NCBI RefSeq assembly: GCF_015594625.1
Contig: NZ_JADNRQ010000018.1
Span: 1-62,196 of the forward strand
DNA length: 62,196 nt
Direction of reading: 5' to 3'
From: Desulfallas sp. Bu1-1
GTDB lineage: Bacteria; Bacillota; Desulfotomaculia; Desulfotomaculales; Desulfallaceae
Below are positions 16,681 to 27,203 of this stretch, piece by piece. Numbering within the stretch: position 1 is the first letter of the stretch; each line of letters starts with the position of its first letter. Both the position numbers and the translations under genes were made by a program. The notes beneath the pieces are model-generated. The model had not been told where the DNA came from, searched no databases, and saw nothing but the letters and a program-made list of their open reading frames with translations.

Positions 16681-18609
16681 ATGAAACGTAATGTCTACCT
16701 GGAGGATAAGCCGCTGGAGGAGGCGCTGGAGGAATATATGGCCCACCTGGCCCGGGTGGGGGCGCTGGCGCCCGGGGAAAGCGAGACGATTCCGGTGGAG
16801 GATGCCGTGGGCCGGGTAACGGCCGCGCCGGTGTACGCCCGGATTTCCTCGCCTCATTACCACGCCGCGGCCATGGACGGAGTGGCGGTGCGGGCCGCGG
16901 ACACTTTCGGCGCGTCCGACGCCATTCCCAAAAGGTTGACCCTGGGGGCGCAGGCCGCCGTGGTGGATACCGGGGACCCTTTGCCCGAGGGCTGCGACGC
17001 CGTGATCATGATTGAAGACGTTCAGTTTATCGACGACCATGTCTTTGAAATTACCGCCGGGGCGGTGCCCTGGCAGCACGTGCGGGTGCTCGGTGAGGAC
17101 GTGGTGGCCACGGAAATGATTGTGCCCGCCAACCACCGCCTGCGGCCCGTGGACCTGGGGGGCATCCTGGCCGGCGGCGTGACCGAGGTTGCGGTGCACC
17201 CCAAACCCCGGGTGGCGCTTTTGCCTACGGGAACAGAGCTGGTGCAGCCCGGCGCTGCGCTGAAGCCGGGCGATATCATCGAGTACAATACCAGGGTGCT
17301 GGGGGCGATGGTGGCGGAGTGGGGCGGCCTGCCCCTGCGCCGGGAAATCACAGCCGATGATTATGACGCGCTGAAGGCGCGGCTGCGGGAAGCACTGGCG
17401 GAATGTGAAGTGGTCCTGATCAATGCCGGTTCGTCGGCGGGCCGGGAGGACTTTACCACCCATCTTATCGGTGAGTTGGGCCGGGTGCTGACCCACGGTG
17501 TGGCCATCAAGCCGGGCAAGCCCGTGATTCTGGGTGAAGTTGAGGGTAAGCCCGTGGTGGGAGTGCCCGGCTACCCGGTTTCCGCGGTGCTGGCGGCGGA
17601 ACTTTTTGTCAAACCCATCATTTACAGCAAGCTGGGGTCGGTGCCCCCGGCGAAGGAAAAAACCGAGGCCATTGTGTCCCGCAAGATCGTTTCACCCATG
17701 GGTACCGAGGAATTCGTGCGGGTCAAGCTGGGCCAGGTGGGGGAAAAAATCATCTGCACGCCCATATCCCGGGGTGCCGGGGTGATCATGTCCATGGTGC
17801 GGGCCGACGGCATGCTCCGGGTGCCCAGGCTGTCGGAGGGGTTCAACGCCGGGCAGGCGGTGCCGGTGGAGTTGATGCGCCCGCTGGAGGAGGTGCGGGA
17901 GACCACCGTAATCACCGGCAGCCACGATATCGCCCTGGACGTGCTGGCCAATCACCTGCGCAAAAAGTACCCCAATGCCACGCTGTCCTCGGCGCACGTG
18001 GGCAGCCTGGGGGGCCTGAGCGCCCTGAAAAGGGGGGAAGCGCACTGTGCCGGAACCCACCTGCTGGACGAGGAAACCGGCGATTACAACGTATCATACA
18101 TAAAAAGGCTGTTGGCCGGCCGGCCCGTGGTACTGGTCAACCTGGTTTACCGGGAACAAGGGCTGATCGTGGCGCCCGGCAACCCGCATCATATTCGCGG
18201 GGTGGAAGACCTGGCGGCCAAGGGGCTTGGCTACATCAACAGGCAGCGGGGGGCCGGCACGCGGATTCTGTTCGACTTCAAGCTTAAGCAGCAGGGCATT
18301 GACCCGGGGGATATCCGGGGCTACGAGCGGGAGGAATACACCCATATGGCCGTGGCCGCGGCGGTGGCCTCCGGTTCCGCCGATGCGGGAATGGGCATCC
18401 GGGCCGCCGCCCTGGCGCTGGGTCTGGACTTTGTACCGGTGGTGGAGGAACGCTACGACCTCTGCATTCCGGGAGAATACTTCGACACGCCGTATATCCA
18501 AAGACTGCTGGAAATTATGACCGAGCCCGCCTTCCGGGAAGATGTGCGTGCCCTGGGCGGTTACGACCTGCGGGACTGCGGCACAATCATGTTCGACAGT
18601 CGGGGGTAG
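16681..18609 (+). CDS. MoeA fused to a periplasmic-binding-like domain (second paralogue)
   Basis: This is a 642-residue two-domain protein. Residues 1-405 are MoeA (HYHAAAMDGVAVRA, PEGCDAVIMIEDV, LPTGTELVQPG, INAGSSAGREDFT, IKPGKPVILGEVEGKP). Residues 415-640 form a substrate-binding domain of the molybdate-regulator type (VITGSHDIALDVLANHLRKK, NRQRGAGTRILFDFKL, HMAVAAAVASGSADAGMGIR). Such fusions are common in anaerobes and are thought to sense or hold molybdate or tungstate for insertion. ATG 16681 follows GGAGGAGATCG. It is the last gene of the operon, and an inverted repeat with no U-run follows at 18623-18641. Confidence 0.92.
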   Translation: MKRNVYLEDKPLEEALEEYMAHLARVGALAPGESETIPVEDAVGRVTAAPVYARISSPHYHAAAMDGVAVRAADTFGASDAIPKRLTLGAQAAVVDTGDPLPEGCDAVIMIEDVQFIDDHVFEITAGAVPWQHVRVLGEDVVATEMIVPANHRLRPVDLGGILAGGVTEVAVHPKPRVALLPTGTELVQPGAALKPGDIIEYNTRVLGAMVAEWGGLPLRREITADDYDALKARLREALAECEVVLINAGSSAGREDFTTHLIGELGRVLTHGVAIKPGKPVILGEVEGKPVVGVPGYPVSAVLAAELFVKPIIYSKLGSVPPAKEKTEAIVSRKIVSPMGTEEFVRVKLGQVGEKIICTPISRGAGVIMSMVRADGMLRVPRLSEGFNAGQAVPVELMRPLEEVRETTVITGSHDIALDVLANHLRKKYPNATLSSAHVGSLGGLSALKRGEAHCAGTHLLDEETGDYNVSYIKRLLAGRPVVLVNLVYREQGLIVAPGNPHHIRGVEDLAAKGLGYINRQRGAGTRILFDFKLKQQGIDPGDIRGYEREEYTHMAVAAAVASGSADAGMGIRAAALALGLDFVPVVEERYDLCIPGEYFDTPYIQRLLEIMTEPAFREDVRALGGYDLRDCGTIMFDSRG

Positions 18610-18683
18610 GAACCGCCGTTACCGGGCACATGGATTGCCCGCATGGTATTAAATAGTTCCCATGAACAAGGCCGTTTCAGACC

Positions 18684-19475
18684 TTAAATAATCCGCTCGC
18701 ACCGGGTGTATACGTTCATCCGGTTTTCCCGGGCGAAGCCCACCACGGTAATGCCGAGCTGCTCGGCCAGTTCCAGGGCCAGGTCCGTGGGGGCGGAGCG
18801 GGACACAATCACCGGAACGCCCATTCTGGCTGTTTTGATCACGATTTCCGAGGATACCCGCCCGGAAAAGAACAGGATCTTGTCCCGGGCCGGTATCCCC
18901 TGCAGCAGGCACCAGCCGGCCAGCTTGTCTACGGTATTGTGCCGCCCCACGTCCTCAAAAAAGGCCAGAATATCATTGCCGTCGCTTAGAGCGGCCCCGT
19001 GGGCGCCTCCGGTGGCGGCAAACAGCACGGCCCGGCGCTCCGTTTCACCGCGCAGGGCGGTGATGGCGGCAGGGGAAATACGCAAGTTGGAAGCGACAGG
19101 CTCGATGTCGGCGTCGTTGATGAAATAGAAGGATGCTCTGCTTCGCCCGCAGCAGGAGGCGACATGGCGCCTGAGAAAGTTGGCCCCGGCCGGTGCCGGC
19201 TCGCGTGTTTCGACCCAGACGAGCCCGTCCGAAGCGCTGATGGAAAAACCGGCCACATCGCCGGGTTCGGTGATGATGCCCTCGGCAAAGAGAAAACCAT
19301 AGCACAGTTCCTGCAGGTTGGTGGGCGAGCAAACCAGGGTGACCAATTCGGTATCGTTCAGGTACAGGGTTACGGCCGTTTCCCGGACTACCACGTCACG
19401 CTGCGTGACTCTCCCGGCGGCCGTTATTTTTTTCACAGTGACTGCTGTTTTATTTTTGTAGCTGTTATCCGTCAA
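18684..19475 (-). CDS. fdhD: FdhD-family sulfurtransferase for formate dehydrogenase
   Basis: This 263-residue protein matches FdhD, which passes sulfur from cysteine desulfurase to the Mo/W cofactor of formate dehydrogenase. Motifs are SPTNLQELCYGFLFAEG near 50, EDVGRHNTVDKLAG near 175 and SGRVSSEIVIKTARMGVP. The redox loop, CxxC in the E. coli protein, reads ASCCGRSRAS here, so the second cysteine of the pair is replaced, as in some Clostridia. It sits between the MoeA pair and mogA on the opposite strand, in keeping with cofactor work. The start is TTG 19473-19475 or the first codons after it. Confidence 0.9.
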   Translation of the reverse strand: MTDNSYKNKTAVTVKKITAAGRVTQRDVVVRETAVTLYLNDTELVTLVCSPTNLQELCYGFLFAEGIITEPGDVAGFSISASDGLVWVETREPAPAGANFLRRHVASCCGRSRASFYFINDADIEPVASNLRISPAAITALRGETERRAVLFAATGGAHGAALSDGNDILAFFEDVGRHNTVDKLAGWCLLQGIPARDKILFFSGRVSSEIVIKTARMGVPVIVSRSAPTDLALELAEQLGITVVGFARENRMNVYTRCERII

Positions 19476-19606
19476 GTTGCATTCCTCCCGGCGCTAACGT
19501 TAAAAATATTGTAACCTGCCGGGGTAACGGCTGCAAGAATAGCTACAAAGCAAGCGGTGCGGGGTACATGAAAACCAGTAGGTTGATCCATTACAGGAGG
19601 TGAAGT

Positions 19607-20095
19607 ATGTTGTTCAAAGTGGCCATAGTAACCATGAGTGACAAGGGAGCCCGGGGGGAGCGGGAGGACCGCAGTGCCGGCGTAATCCGGGAACTGGTGG
19701 AACAACAGGGCTGGGTTGTGGCGGATTACCGGGTGATACCCGATGATTTTGATATCATCAAGGAAACGCTGATTGACCTGGTGGACCACGGCAGGCACGA
19801 CCTTGTTTTAACCACGGGCGGCACCGGCCTGAGCCCCCGGGATAATACGCCCGAGGCCACACTGGCGGTGATTCAGCGGGAGGTGCCCGGCCTGGGCGAG
19901 GCCATGCGCCTGGAGAGCATGAAAAAAACCAACCGGGCCATGCTTTCCCGGGCGGTGGCGGGCATTCGCAACCGGACCCTGATTGTTAATCTGCCCGGCA
20001 GCCCCCGGGGAGCGCGGGAATGCCTGGAAGTTATTCTCCCGGCGTTGCCGCATGGCCTGGAGATTCTCACGGGGCGGGCCGGGGAATGCGGGTAA
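19607..20095 (+). CDS. mogA: Molybdopterin adenylyltransferase (MogA/MoaB family)
   Basis: This 162-residue protein adenylates molybdopterin before metal insertion by MoeA. The molybdopterin-binding motif TTGGTGLSPRDNTPEAT lies near 65-82 and LPGSPRGARECLE near 130. It starts with ATG behind TACAGGAGGTG. MogA and MoaB cannot be separated by eye; in this group the single-domain form next to moeA acts as MogA. It completes an insertion pathway with the two MoeA genes. Confidence 0.9.
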   Translation: MLFKVAIVTMSDKGARGEREDRSAGVIRELVEQQGWVVADYRVIPDDFDIIKETLIDLVDHGRHDLVLTTGGTGLSPRDNTPEATLAVIQREVPGLGEAMRLESMKKTNRAMLSRAVAGIRNRTLIVNLPGSPRGARECLEVILPALPHGLEILTGRAGECG

Positions 20096-20268
20096 GGAAA
20101 AAATATACTTGCCATGTATAAAGGAAAATTTTTAGTGGGAAAATATTTCTAGAACATAAATAGGCGGTTTATGTAAAGCAAGAAAAATATAGAAAGAGAA
20201 ATCAAAAGCTAAATCCATATAATTTGCTTTTTTAGACAAGATATAGCATATTTTTTTTGAAAAAGTGC

Positions 20269-20297
20269 TTGCTTTTGGTTTACTCGTTCTATATTAT
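20269..20297 (+). promoter_or_regulatory. groESL sigma-A promoter
   Basis: TTGCTT and TATTAT are spaced by 17 bp directly upstream of the CIRCE operator. The preceding 20096-20265 is A/T-rich and holds no gene. Confidence 0.6.
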
Positions 20298-20309
20298 ATT
20301 ACTTGGATG

Positions 20310-20336
20310 TTAGCACTCGGTTAGGGTGAGTGCTAA
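20310..20336. promoter_or_regulatory. CIRCE operator (HrcA binding site)
   Basis: TTAGCACTC-N9-GAGTGCTAA is a perfect match to the CIRCE consensus, 45 bp before groES. HrcA repression released on heat shock is expected. Confidence 0.97.
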
Positions 20337-20381
20337 CAAAATTAAACCGCCAAATTATCCAAGTACCAAGGAGGGGTTTGT

Positions 20382-20666
20382 GTGATTAGACCATTAGGCG
20401 ATCGGGTGGTTGTCAAACCACTGCCCAGCGAAGAGGTAACAAAAGGCGGTATCGTTTTACCTGATACGGCCAAGGAGAAGCCGCAGCAAGGCGAAGTTGT
20501 GGCCGTAGGTTCGGGCAGGCTGCTTGACAACGGTCAGCGCGTGCCCATTGACCTGAAGGTGGGGGACAAGATTCTGTTCTCCAAGTACGCAGGCAACGAA
20601 GTTAAAATTGATGATGTGGAATACCTGATTTTAAGGGAAATGGATATTCTCGGTGTTATTGAATAA
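20382..20666 (+). CDS. groES: Co-chaperonin GroES
   Basis: This 94-residue protein has the GroES sequence throughout: [17 protein letters not shown], the mobile loop [18 protein letters not shown] and the [18 protein letters not shown] end. It caps GroEL during protein folding in the cytoplasm. The GTG start follows AAGGAGGGG. It is the first gene of the CIRCE-controlled pair. Confidence 0.98.
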   Translation: MIRPLGDRVVVKPLPSEEVTKGGIVLPDTAKEKPQQGEVVAVGSGRLLDNGQRVPIDLKVGDKILFSKYAGNEVKIDDVEYLILREMDILGVIE

Positions 20667-20704
20667 CCGGGACGGGTATATTTATCAAGAAGGAGGTAAT
20701 TTAA

Positions 20705-22336
<1,632 letters not shown>

Positions 22337-22361
22337 TAATAATTAGAAACGGCTTGAGAGA

Positions 22362-22390
22362 TCCCGCCAGTGTGGCGGGGTTTCTTTTTT
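22362..22390 (+). terminator. groESL terminator
   Basis: CCCGCCA pairs with TGGCGGG across GTG and is followed by GTTTCTTTTTTT, 26 bp after the groEL stop. Confidence 0.85.
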
Positions 22391-22461
22391 TAATTGACAT
22401 GCATGGACGCCGGTGATAATGTTAATAATATCCGTAAAATTCAGGTTATGGGTGTGATACT

Positions 22462-23397
22462 GTGTTTTTCCCAGGTAATATCTTGGAGTTAATCGGCAAT
22501 ACACCGCTTTATGAATTGAAAAAATTTAGTTCCGGGAAACCCGCGCGCATTCTGGCCAAGCTTGAATTTTTCAACCCCGGCGGCAGTATCAAGGACCGGA
22601 TTGCCGCGGCCATGATTGAACACGCCGAGAAAAGCGGCATCCTCCGGCCGGGCAGCGTGGTGATCGAGCCCACCAGCGGCAACACGGGCATCGGTTTGGC
22701 CATGGTTTGCGCGGCGAAGGGATACCGCTGCATTATCACCATGCCCGAGACCATGAGCGTGGAAAGGCGCAACCTGCTCCGGGCCCTGGGGGCCGAGGTG
22801 GTGCTCACGCCCGGCGGCGAGGGTATACCGGGCGCCATCCGCCGGGCCGGGGAACTGGCGAAAGAAATTCCCGGCGCCATAATCCCCGGCCAGTTCGACA
22901 ACCCGGCCAACCCTGCTGCACACCGGCATACCACCGCGGAGGAAATCTGGCGGGACACCGGCGGGCGGGTGGATTTCCTGGTGGCGGGTGTGGGCACCGG
23001 GGGCACCATCACCGGGGTGGGTGAGGTGTTGAAGGAAAGGCGTCCCGGCCTTCGGGTGGTGGCTGTGGAGCCGGCCGAGTCACCCGTGCTTTCGGGGGGA
23101 AAACCCGGGCCCCATAAAATTCAGGGCATCGGCGCCGGTTTTATTCCCGGGGTGCTAAACACTGCAATTATCGATGAAGTGGTCCGGGTTACCGGCGATG
23201 CGGCCATGGAGGCCGCCAGGCGTCTGGCCCGGGAGGAGGGCCTGCTGGTGGGCATTTCCTCGGGAGCCGCGGCGCACGCGGCCCTGGAACTGGCCGGCCG
23301 GGAAGAAAACCTGGGTAAAACTGTGGTGGTTATTTTACCCGATACCGGGGAACGATACCTGTCGACGGAATTATTTCAATTTGAGCAGGGAATTTAA
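22462..23397 (+). CDS. cysK: Cysteine synthase (O-acetylserine sulfhydrylase)
   Basis: This 311-residue PLP enzyme makes cysteine from O-acetylserine and sulfide. It has the lysine motif [12 protein letters not shown] near 40, [12 protein letters not shown] near 70, the PLP-phosphate loop [13 protein letters not shown] near 175 and GISSGAAAH near 265. GTG 22462 follows GGGTGTGA. No cysE lies beside it. O-phosphoserine or cystathionine relatives are possible, but the motifs fit CysK best. Confidence 0.92.
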   Translation: MFFPGNILELIGNTPLYELKKFSSGKPARILAKLEFFNPGGSIKDRIAAAMIEHAEKSGILRPGSVVIEPTSGNTGIGLAMVCAAKGYRCIITMPETMSVERRNLLRALGAEVVLTPGGEGIPGAIRRAGELAKEIPGAIIPGQFDNPANPAAHRHTTAEEIWRDTGGRVDFLVAGVGTGGTITGVGEVLKERRPGLRVVAVEPAESPVLSGGKPGPHKIQGIGAGFIPGVLNTAIIDEVVRVTGDAAMEAARRLAREEGLLVGISSGAAAHAALELAGREENLGKTVVVILPDTGERYLSTELFQFEQGI

Positions 23398-23607
23398 ATA
23401 CTTTGCGGAGGAGCGCATACCAGGTGAGTTTCCACCGCCGGAAAGCAATAACGATGGATTGATTGTTACGATCAGGAGTGCCAAATATTGGTATATATTT
23501 AGACAAATTTTTTTGTTTTACATAAATAATTGAACATTTTTTTAAATAGTTGTATACTGGTCTTACCAGCAATACTTCAGCTCTGTGTGATGCGGGAGGG
23601 AGAAAAT

Positions 23608-24624
23608 ATGGATTTGGCTGCGTTACGGGAAGAGGCAAGGAAAAAGCTAAAGGGTTATTGCAGAGTTTGCCCGGTTTGCGACGGCCGGGCTTGTTCCGGT
23701 GAAGTTCCCGGTATGGGCGGTATTGGCACGGGCGAGGCGTTTCGCGCCAACCTGCAGGCGCTCAAGCAATGCCGGTTGAACATGCGCACGTTGCACAACG
23801 CCAAGGCCCCTTCCACCGCCTGCCGGCTGTTTGGCCTGTTGCTAAAAACGCCGGTTTTGGCTGCGCCCATGACCGGTGCCTCCTATAATATGGGCGGGGC
23901 CCTTACCGAACGCCAGTTTATCGGCATGATCATTTCCGGCAGCAAGGCCGCCGGCAGCCTGGGGTTTTCCGGCGACGGAGCGGATCCAGCCATGTACGAT
24001 TCCGGCCTGGAGGCCGTGGCGGCGGAAGGCGGGTGGGGCGTGCCCATTGTCAAGCCGCGGGAGCAGAGCGAGGTTTTGGCCAGGATCCGCCGCGCCGAAG
24101 CCGCGGGGGCCGTAGCCGTGGGCATGGATATCGACGGCGCCGGCCTTGTGACGATGGCACTGAAAGGGCAGCCCGTGGGCCCCAAAACCCCGCTGGAGCT
24201 GCGGGAAATCATAGCGGCTACCAAGTTGCCCTTTATTGTCAAGGGCGTTATGACTGTGGATGAAGCCAAAATCGCCGCGGATGCGGGGGCGGCTGCCATC
24301 GTGGTTTCCAATCACGGCGGGCGCATTCTGGATCATACCCCCGGGGCCGCCGAAGTTTTACCGGAAATTGCCGCCGAGGTTAAGGGTGGGGTGACCATTC
24401 TCGCCGACGGTGGAGTGCGGTCCGGCGTGGACGTGTTGAAGCTCCTGGCCCTGGGTGCCGACGGTGTACTGGTTGGGCGGCCGCTGGTGGTGGGCGCCTT
24501 TGGCGGAGGCGTTGGGGGCGTGCGGTTTATTATCGACAAACTCACCGCGGAACTGGAGCAGGCTATGATTCTCACCGGCTGCGCTACGCTGGACGAGGTG
24601 GCGGATAACAGGGTCATTCGATAG
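23608..24624 (+). CDS. FMN-dependent alpha-hydroxy-acid oxidoreductase
   Basis: This 338-residue TIM-barrel protein belongs to the lactate dehydrogenase/glycolate oxidase FMN family in its clostridial form. A cysteine-rich lead (CRVCPVCDG near 18) precedes the barrel. The core has VLAAPMTGASYNMGG, FIVKGVMTVDEA, the active-site strand VVSNHGGRILDHTPGA and ADGGVRSGVDVLKLLALGAD. ATG 23608 follows GGGAGGGAG. It lies just before the lactate permease, so oxidation of L-lactate or a similar 2-hydroxyacid is likely. Isopentenyl-diphosphate isomerase-like function is a less likely alternative. Confidence 0.8.
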   Translation: MDLAALREEARKKLKGYCRVCPVCDGRACSGEVPGMGGIGTGEAFRANLQALKQCRLNMRTLHNAKAPSTACRLFGLLLKTPVLAAPMTGASYNMGGALTERQFIGMIISGSKAAGSLGFSGDGADPAMYDSGLEAVAAEGGWGVPIVKPREQSEVLARIRRAEAAGAVAVGMDIDGAGLVTMALKGQPVGPKTPLELREIIAATKLPFIVKGVMTVDEAKIAADAGAAAIVVSNHGGRILDHTPGAAEVLPEIAAEVKGGVTILADGGVRSGVDVLKLLALGADGVLVGRPLVVGAFGGGVGGVRFIIDKLTAELEQAMILTGCATLDEVADNRVIR

Positions 24625-24632
24625 CTATTATT

Positions 24633-24659
24633 CCGGGCCTGCCCCCGGGTCAGGCCCGG
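24633..24659 (+). terminator. Hairpin after the FMN oxidoreductase gene
   Basis: CCGGGCCTG pairs perfectly with CAGGCCCGG around a 9-nt loop. The U-run is weak (CAATTATA), so termination may be partial. Confidence 0.5.
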
Positions 24660-24857
24660 CAATTATATCCGTACTGGTCATGCCACCAGGAGGATTGATT
24701 ATATGTTGAACCGGTTAACATGACGGGGGTGATGCCAAAAAAGATTTCCAATAGTAAAAACATACAGATAAATATTTTTATTGCAAGGTTTTTGCCGATT
24801 AAAAGTTGGAGTGAAATAAGCCTTCAAAAGGAAACAACACTAAGGAGGTTTAATGTT

Positions 24858-26540
24858 ATGGAAATAATCGGCATGGCACTGGTTGCTTTCATCCCCATCC
24901 TGTTCACCATTGTCATGATGACCGTCTGTTCCTGGCCGGCCAAGAAGGTAATGCCCGTGGCCTGGGTGCTGGCCGCGCTCATTGCGCTGTTCGTATGGGG
25001 CATGGAGCCCCTGCGGGTGATGGCTTCCACCGTATACGGATTCCTGTCGGCTTTTAACATCCTGGTGATCATCTTTGGCGCCATCCTCATTCTTAATACC
25101 ATGAAAAAGAGCGGTGCCATGGCCGCCATCAACCGCGGCTTTTACGGCATTACCCCCGACCGGCGCATCCAGGCCATTATTATCGGGTGGGTGTTCGGCT
25201 CCTTCATCGAAGGCGCAGCCGGTTTCGGCACACCGGCGGCGCTGGCGGGCCCGCTGATGGTGGGACTGGGTTTTCCGCCCTTGGCGGCGGCCATGGTGGC
25301 ACTCATCTTCGACAGCACCTCGGTCAGCTTCGGCGCCGTGGGCACGCCGGTCATCGGCGGCATCGGCTCGGTGATGAAATCCACGGTGATGGAGCGGCTG
25401 GGCGACGGCTCCTTCCTGCCCTTTCTCAAGCAGGTGGGCTTGTGGAGTGCCATCCCCCACGCTATTGTGGGCACCTTTTTGCCCCTGCTGGCCATCTGCA
25501 TGCTCACCGCCTTCTTCGGGCCCAAAGAAAAACGCTCTTTCAAGTACGGCCTGGCGGCGGCCCCCTTCGCCATCTTCGCCGGCCTGTGCTTCACCGTGCC
25601 CTACATAATTACCGCGGCCTGGCTGGGACCCGAGTTCCCGTCCCTGGTGGGCGCCCTCATCGGCCTGCCGCTGGTGCTGATGACGGCTTCCAGGGGCTTT
25701 CTGGTGCCCAGGGACAGGTGGGAGTTCCCCGCCAAAGAGCAATGGGAGGAAAACTGGAAGGGCATGGCCGGGCCGGGCGCCGGCGAACAGAGCAACATGC
25801 CCCAGTGGCTGGCTTGGACGCCCTACGTGCTCATCGCCCTTATCCTGGTGCTGACCAGGATACCTGAATTCGGCCTGAAAGAAATCCTCAGCGCACAGGA
25901 AATCGCTTGGAAGAACATCCTGGGTTCCAATATCAACTACTCCCTGCAGTACCTGTACCTGCCGGGCACCATTCCATTCATGCTGGTTGCCGTCATTACT
26001 ATATTCTTGCATAAAATGCCTGGCGACAGGGTGAGGGAAGCCTGGGGCGCCACCTTCAGGCAAGTGACCGGCCCGGCCATCGCGCTGTTTTTCGCCGTGG
26101 CCATGGTGCAGGTGATGGTGCAATCCAGCGTCAACCTAAAGGGCATTGACGGCATGATGATCACCATGTCCAAGGCCACCGCCATGGTGGTGGGGGGGGC
26201 CTGGCCGCTGGTATCGCCCTTTGTGGGCATCCTGGGGGCTTTTATGTCCGGCTCCAACACCGTTTCCAACATCCTGTTCGCACAGTTCCAGTTCGGGGTA
26301 GCCGGACAACTCGGCCACCCTGGTGTGGTGATGCTGGCCCTGCAGAACGTGGGCGGCGCCGTGGGCAATATGATTTGCGTGCACAACGTGGTTGCGGCCT
26401 GTGCCACGGTGGGCCTGACGGGCGTGGAAGGAGTCATCATCCGCCGCAATTTCATCCCCACCGTCATTTATGCCGTGGCCGTGGGTATTTTCGGACTGAT
26501 CGTCGTTTACGGCGGTTTGGCTTTGAACGCCATGATTTGA
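24858..26540 (+). CDS. L-lactate permease (LctP/LldP family)
   Basis: This 560-residue polytopic membrane protein of the lactate permease family imports lactate or glycolate with protons. The diagnostic segment [20 protein letters not shown] lies near 115-135. Other typical pieces are [33 protein letters not shown] and [21 protein letters not shown] 24858 is set by AAGGAGG 9 bp upstream, and the frame upstream has no such site. It heads the lactate oxidation genes lutC, the fused lut gene, gntR and etfBA-glcD. Confidence 0.94.
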   Translation: MEIIGMALVAFIPILFTIVMMTVCSWPAKKVMPVAWVLAALIALFVWGMEPLRVMASTVYGFLSAFNILVIIFGAILILNTMKKSGAMAAINRGFYGITPDRRIQAIIIGWVFGSFIEGAAGFGTPAALAGPLMVGLGFPPLAAAMVALIFDSTSVSFGAVGTPVIGGIGSVMKSTVMERLGDGSFLPFLKQVGLWSAIPHAIVGTFLPLLAICMLTAFFGPKEKRSFKYGLAAAPFAIFAGLCFTVPYIITAAWLGPEFPSLVGALIGLPLVLMTASRGFLVPRDRWEFPAKEQWEENWKGMAGPGAGEQSNMPQWLAWTPYVLIALILVLTRIPEFGLKEILSAQEIAWKNILGSNINYSLQYLYLPGTIPFMLVAVITIFLHKMPGDRVREAWGATFRQVTGPAIALFFAVAMVQVMVQSSVNLKGIDGMMITMSKATAMVVGGAWPLVSPFVGILGAFMSGSNTVSNILFAQFQFGVAGQLGHPGVVMLALQNVGGAVGNMICVHNVVAACATVGLTGVEGVIIRRNFIPTVIYAVAVGIFGLIVVYGGLALNAMI

Positions 26541-26630
26541 TTTGCTTGGCTTGGCGGGGTAAATATTTTCTCAAACTGAAGAGTTTTAAGCGTTCGTTTC
26601 TTTGGGGAACGGGGTGAAAGGGGTTTGATA

Positions 26631-27203
26631 ATGGACAACCTGGACATTGACGGAATTTACGCCAACTTTAAGGAGCAGGCGGAGTTAATTGCCGCCCGGG
26701 TGTACCGGGCGACCGATCCCACCGAGGCCGGCGGGCTTTTGGCGCGGATAATTTTGGAACTTCAGGCGCAAAAGGTGGTGGCGGCGTCTTCCCGGCTGGT
26801 GGACCTGTGCCTGGAGGCCGCGGGGGATTGCGGTACAACGGTGCACCGGGAAAACCTGCGCCTGCGCGCCGAGGATGCTGACCTGGGCATAACAGAAATG
26901 GACCTGGCCATCGCCGAGACCGGCACCCTGGTGCAGGACAGCACGGATCCGGGGCAGCGGCTGGCGGCCACCCTGCCCGCGGTCCACGTGGCGCTGGTGC
27001 GCACCGACCGGCTGGTGCCGCTGTTTGGCGACGCCATTGCCTGGCTGAACGAAAAGAGAACCCGCCTCCCGGGATACGTATCGTTCATATCGGGGCCCAG
27101 CCGCACCGCTGACATAGAGAGGGTTTTAACCATCGGCGTGCACGGGCCCAAACAACTGCACGTCATATTCGTGGACAGGGAAGGGGGTGCCAGTGGTGAG
27201 TAG
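26631..27203 (+). CDS. lutC: LutC-like lactate utilization protein
   Basis: This 190-residue LUD-domain protein resembles LutC/YkgG, a subunit of the iron-sulfur L-lactate oxidation complex. The typical central segment is MDLAIAETGTLVQDSTDPGQ, then HVALVRTDRLVP, and SGPSRTADIERVLTIGVHGP near the end. ATG 26631 follows GAAAGGGG. The end overlaps the following fused lut gene, so the two are translated together. Confidence 0.88.
   Translation: MDNLDIDGIYANFKEQAELIAARVYRATDPTEAGGLLARIILELQAQKVVAASSRLVDLCLEAAGDCGTTVHRENLRLRAEDADLGITEMDLAIAETGTLVQDSTDPGQRLAATLPAVHVALVRTDRLVPLFGDAIAWLNEKRTRLPGYVSFISGPSRTADIERVLTIGVHGPKQLHVIFVDREGGASGE

Noticed and set aside
24840-26123. 427-codon minus-strand frame opposite the lactate permease
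   Set aside because: It is rich in His/Gly/Gln as expected of an antisense shadow of a GC-rich membrane-protein gene.
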